From assembly GCA_028285205.1 (NCBI GenBank), contig JANQQA010000266.1, positions 1 to 64,000 on the forward strand: a stretch of DNA of 64,000 nt, read 5' to 3'. Origin of the DNA: Bythopirellula sp. Its GTDB lineage: Bacteria > Planctomycetota > Planctomycetia > Pirellulales > Lacipirellulaceae. A program made the translations under genes and the position numbers. Below the pieces are notes generated by a model. It searched no databases. It worked only from the letters and a program-made list of their open reading frames with translations, and had not been told where the DNA came from. Below, piece after piece: positions 62,982 to 64,000 of this stretch (positions are counted from its first letter, which is position 1; each line of letters starts with the position of its first letter).

Positions 62982-64000
62982 ATGTCAGACCGCCACGCCA
63001 TTTGCTTGTGTATCGACGGACTTCGGGCTTCGGCGTTGGGCACCTACGGTAGCTCTGCTTGTCCCACGCCTCAACTCGATGCACTCGCCAGTCGCGCGGC
63101 AGTTGTTGATTGGATGTTCGCAGATTCGCCGACGCGCGAAGGGTTTTATCACTCCGTTTGGCAGGGGACGCACGCGCTGCGCCGCGCGGGATTGTCAGCG
63201 CGACAGAGTGATCCGCCGTCGATTCTCCGTCGGCTGAGCGAGTCTGCATCCAGGCAATTGCTGGTGACCGATGAGCGGAGTCTGGTTGAAATAGCCGATG
63301 ACTTGCCGTATGACCTGGCGGCGTTCGTAGAAAATCACGCGACCAGTTCCGCCGACGAAATGGAGCTGACGTGCCTGGCACGATTTTTCTCGCAAGCAAT
63401 CGAGCAGATCGTCGTGTGGCGGCAGAGCTTGCAGAAGACAAACAGTCTGATCTGGTTACATAGCCAGGGGCTGGCCGGTCCGTGGGATGCACCGCTGCCG
63501 ATGCGAGAGCGACTGCTCGAAGAGGATGATCCAGCTGCTGCCGAGTTTGTCGAGCCTCCCAGCGCCTTGCGAGATATCAACGACCCGGACGACGTGCTGG
63601 CGTTTCGCACTGCGTACGCGGCGCAAGTCATGGTTCTAGACGCGTGCCTAGGTGCATTCGTCGAAACGATTGAGGAGTTGTTCGCTGGCAGTGAAACTCT
63701 GCTGATGTTGTTTAGCGCGCGAGGGTATTCGCTCGGCGAACATGCATCCGTCGGAATCGAGTGTAGAGAACTGTACAGCGAAGGCTTGCATCTGCCGTGG
63801 CTCCTTTTGCCGTGCGGCAATAGGACTCCCCTGCCCCGCCAAATGTCGTTGTCACAGCCTGCTGATATCGCTGCAACGCTGCTCGATTGGTTTGGAATCG
63901 GCGAATCCCTCCGAGAGACGGACGGGTTGTCTTTGCTGCCGAATGGCGAGACATCGGGCAACGACACGCGTCAGTTGATTGCGGCCGTTGGCGAGTCTGG
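62982..64000 (+). CDS. Sulfatase/alkaline phosphatase-like protein without the catalytic motif, cut by window end
   Basis: The frame opens at ATG 62982 and is still open after 339 codons at the window edge. It starts MSDRHAICLCIDGLRASALG. The sulfatase landmarks are recognisable: TYGSSACPTPQLDALASRA matches the early region, LFSARGYSLGEHA the late Asp/His region, and QPADIAATLLDWFGI the region after it. The active-site C/S-x-P-x-R is instead DSPTR (Asp48), and the early double Asp is a single Asp. It cannot act as a formylglycine sulfatase. It is more likely a phosphotransferase-like or a binding relative serving the EPS locus, being fourth in the rightward operon. No signal peptide is visible, so it would be cytosolic. 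Confidence 0.75.
   Translation, partial: MSDRHAICLCIDGLRASALGTYGSSACPTPQLDALASRAAVVDWMFADSPTREGFYHSVWQGTHALRRAGLSARQSDPPSILRRLSESASRQLLVTDERSLVEIADDLPYDLAAFVENHATSSADEMELTCLARFFSQAIEQIVVWRQSLQKTNSLIWLHSQGLAGPWDAPLPMRERLLEEDDPAAAEFVEPPSALRDINDPDDVLAFRTAYAAQVMVLDACLGAFVETIEELFAGSETLLMLFSARGYSLGEHASVGIECRELYSEGLHLPWLLLPCGNRTPLPRQMSLSQPADIAATLLDWFGIGESLRETDGLSLLPNGETSGNDTRQLIAAVGES

Noticed and set aside
62269..63492. 407-codon minus-strand frame across the WecG-type and sulfatase-like genes
   Set aside because: Arg/Ser/Pro-rich composition without domains, and it overlaps two coding frames on the plus strand.

Overview
The window looks like a chromosomal segment of a planctomycete, most likely of the Pirellulales/Rhodopirellula type. 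The evidence is a PSCyt1-DUF1549-DUF1553 gene followed by a Tat-exported DUF1501 gene, several secreted sulfatases, PEP-CTERM proteins (one with a dockerin-like Ca-binding module), zinc-ribbon membrane proteins, a ResB-CcsA fusion, and many genes with weak or absent Shine-Dalgarno sequences. I see no rRNA, tRNA, insertion sequence, prophage or CRISPR array.

Layout. 1-2.4 kb is gene-poor: a remnant of a PEP-CTERM gene, a complete but frameshifted relative of it, and nested inverted repeats. 2.4-6.2 kb (minus) is a tight block: flavoprotein with a Cys-rich tail, small membrane protein, two paralogous 'WCWGRD' proteins of unknown function, and a COG0523/CobW metal GTPase; it is probably a metal-homeostasis operon. 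6.6-10.8 kb holds a DinB protein, a small exported protein, a membrane-anchored HTH protein with a long acidic linker, and a two-repeat lipoprotein behind a strong hairpin. 10.9-16.6 kb carries the giant ResB-CcsA cytochrome c assembly protein and a HEAT protein with a coupled small membrane partner. 16.8-24.7 kb is an Ebo/EDB-like metabolite cluster: TatD-like hydrolase on plus; phosphodiesterase-like protein, two TIM-barrel isomerases and a UbiA prenyltransferase on minus, preceded by a THUMP-like methyltransferase. The dehydroquinate-synthase-like EboD is not present.

24.9-35.4 kb holds an exported protein, a double GNAT protein, a solitary dnaA with a DnaA-box-like site and an AT-rich tract upstream, an exported terpenoid-cyclase-fold protein, a GAF/sigma-54 activator with a variant GAFTGA loop, fabI, a gluzincin-like protease and a methyltransferase. 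35.7-51 kb holds surface and sulfate-ester functions: PEP-CTERM protein, zinc-ribbon membrane protein, sulfatase-HEAT protein with an altered active-site motif, DinB, cold-shock protein with promoter and terminator, zinc-ribbon/acyl-carrier fusion, arylsulfatase, PSD1/DUF1501 pair and an HTTM-like membrane protein.

51.1-64 kb is an envelope and exopolysaccharide region: a frameshifted methyltransferase, cdsA and an acyltransferase, then glycosyltransferase, flippase, polysaccharide deacetylase and FemAB-like acyltransferase (minus), and Wzz-like protein, O-antigen-ligase-like protein, WecG/TagA glycosyltransferase and a sulfatase-like protein running off the end (plus). The gene set resembles EPS loci that accompany exosortase/PEP-CTERM systems, but no exosortase is in the window. 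Functions are assigned by reading translated sequences; no database search was run.
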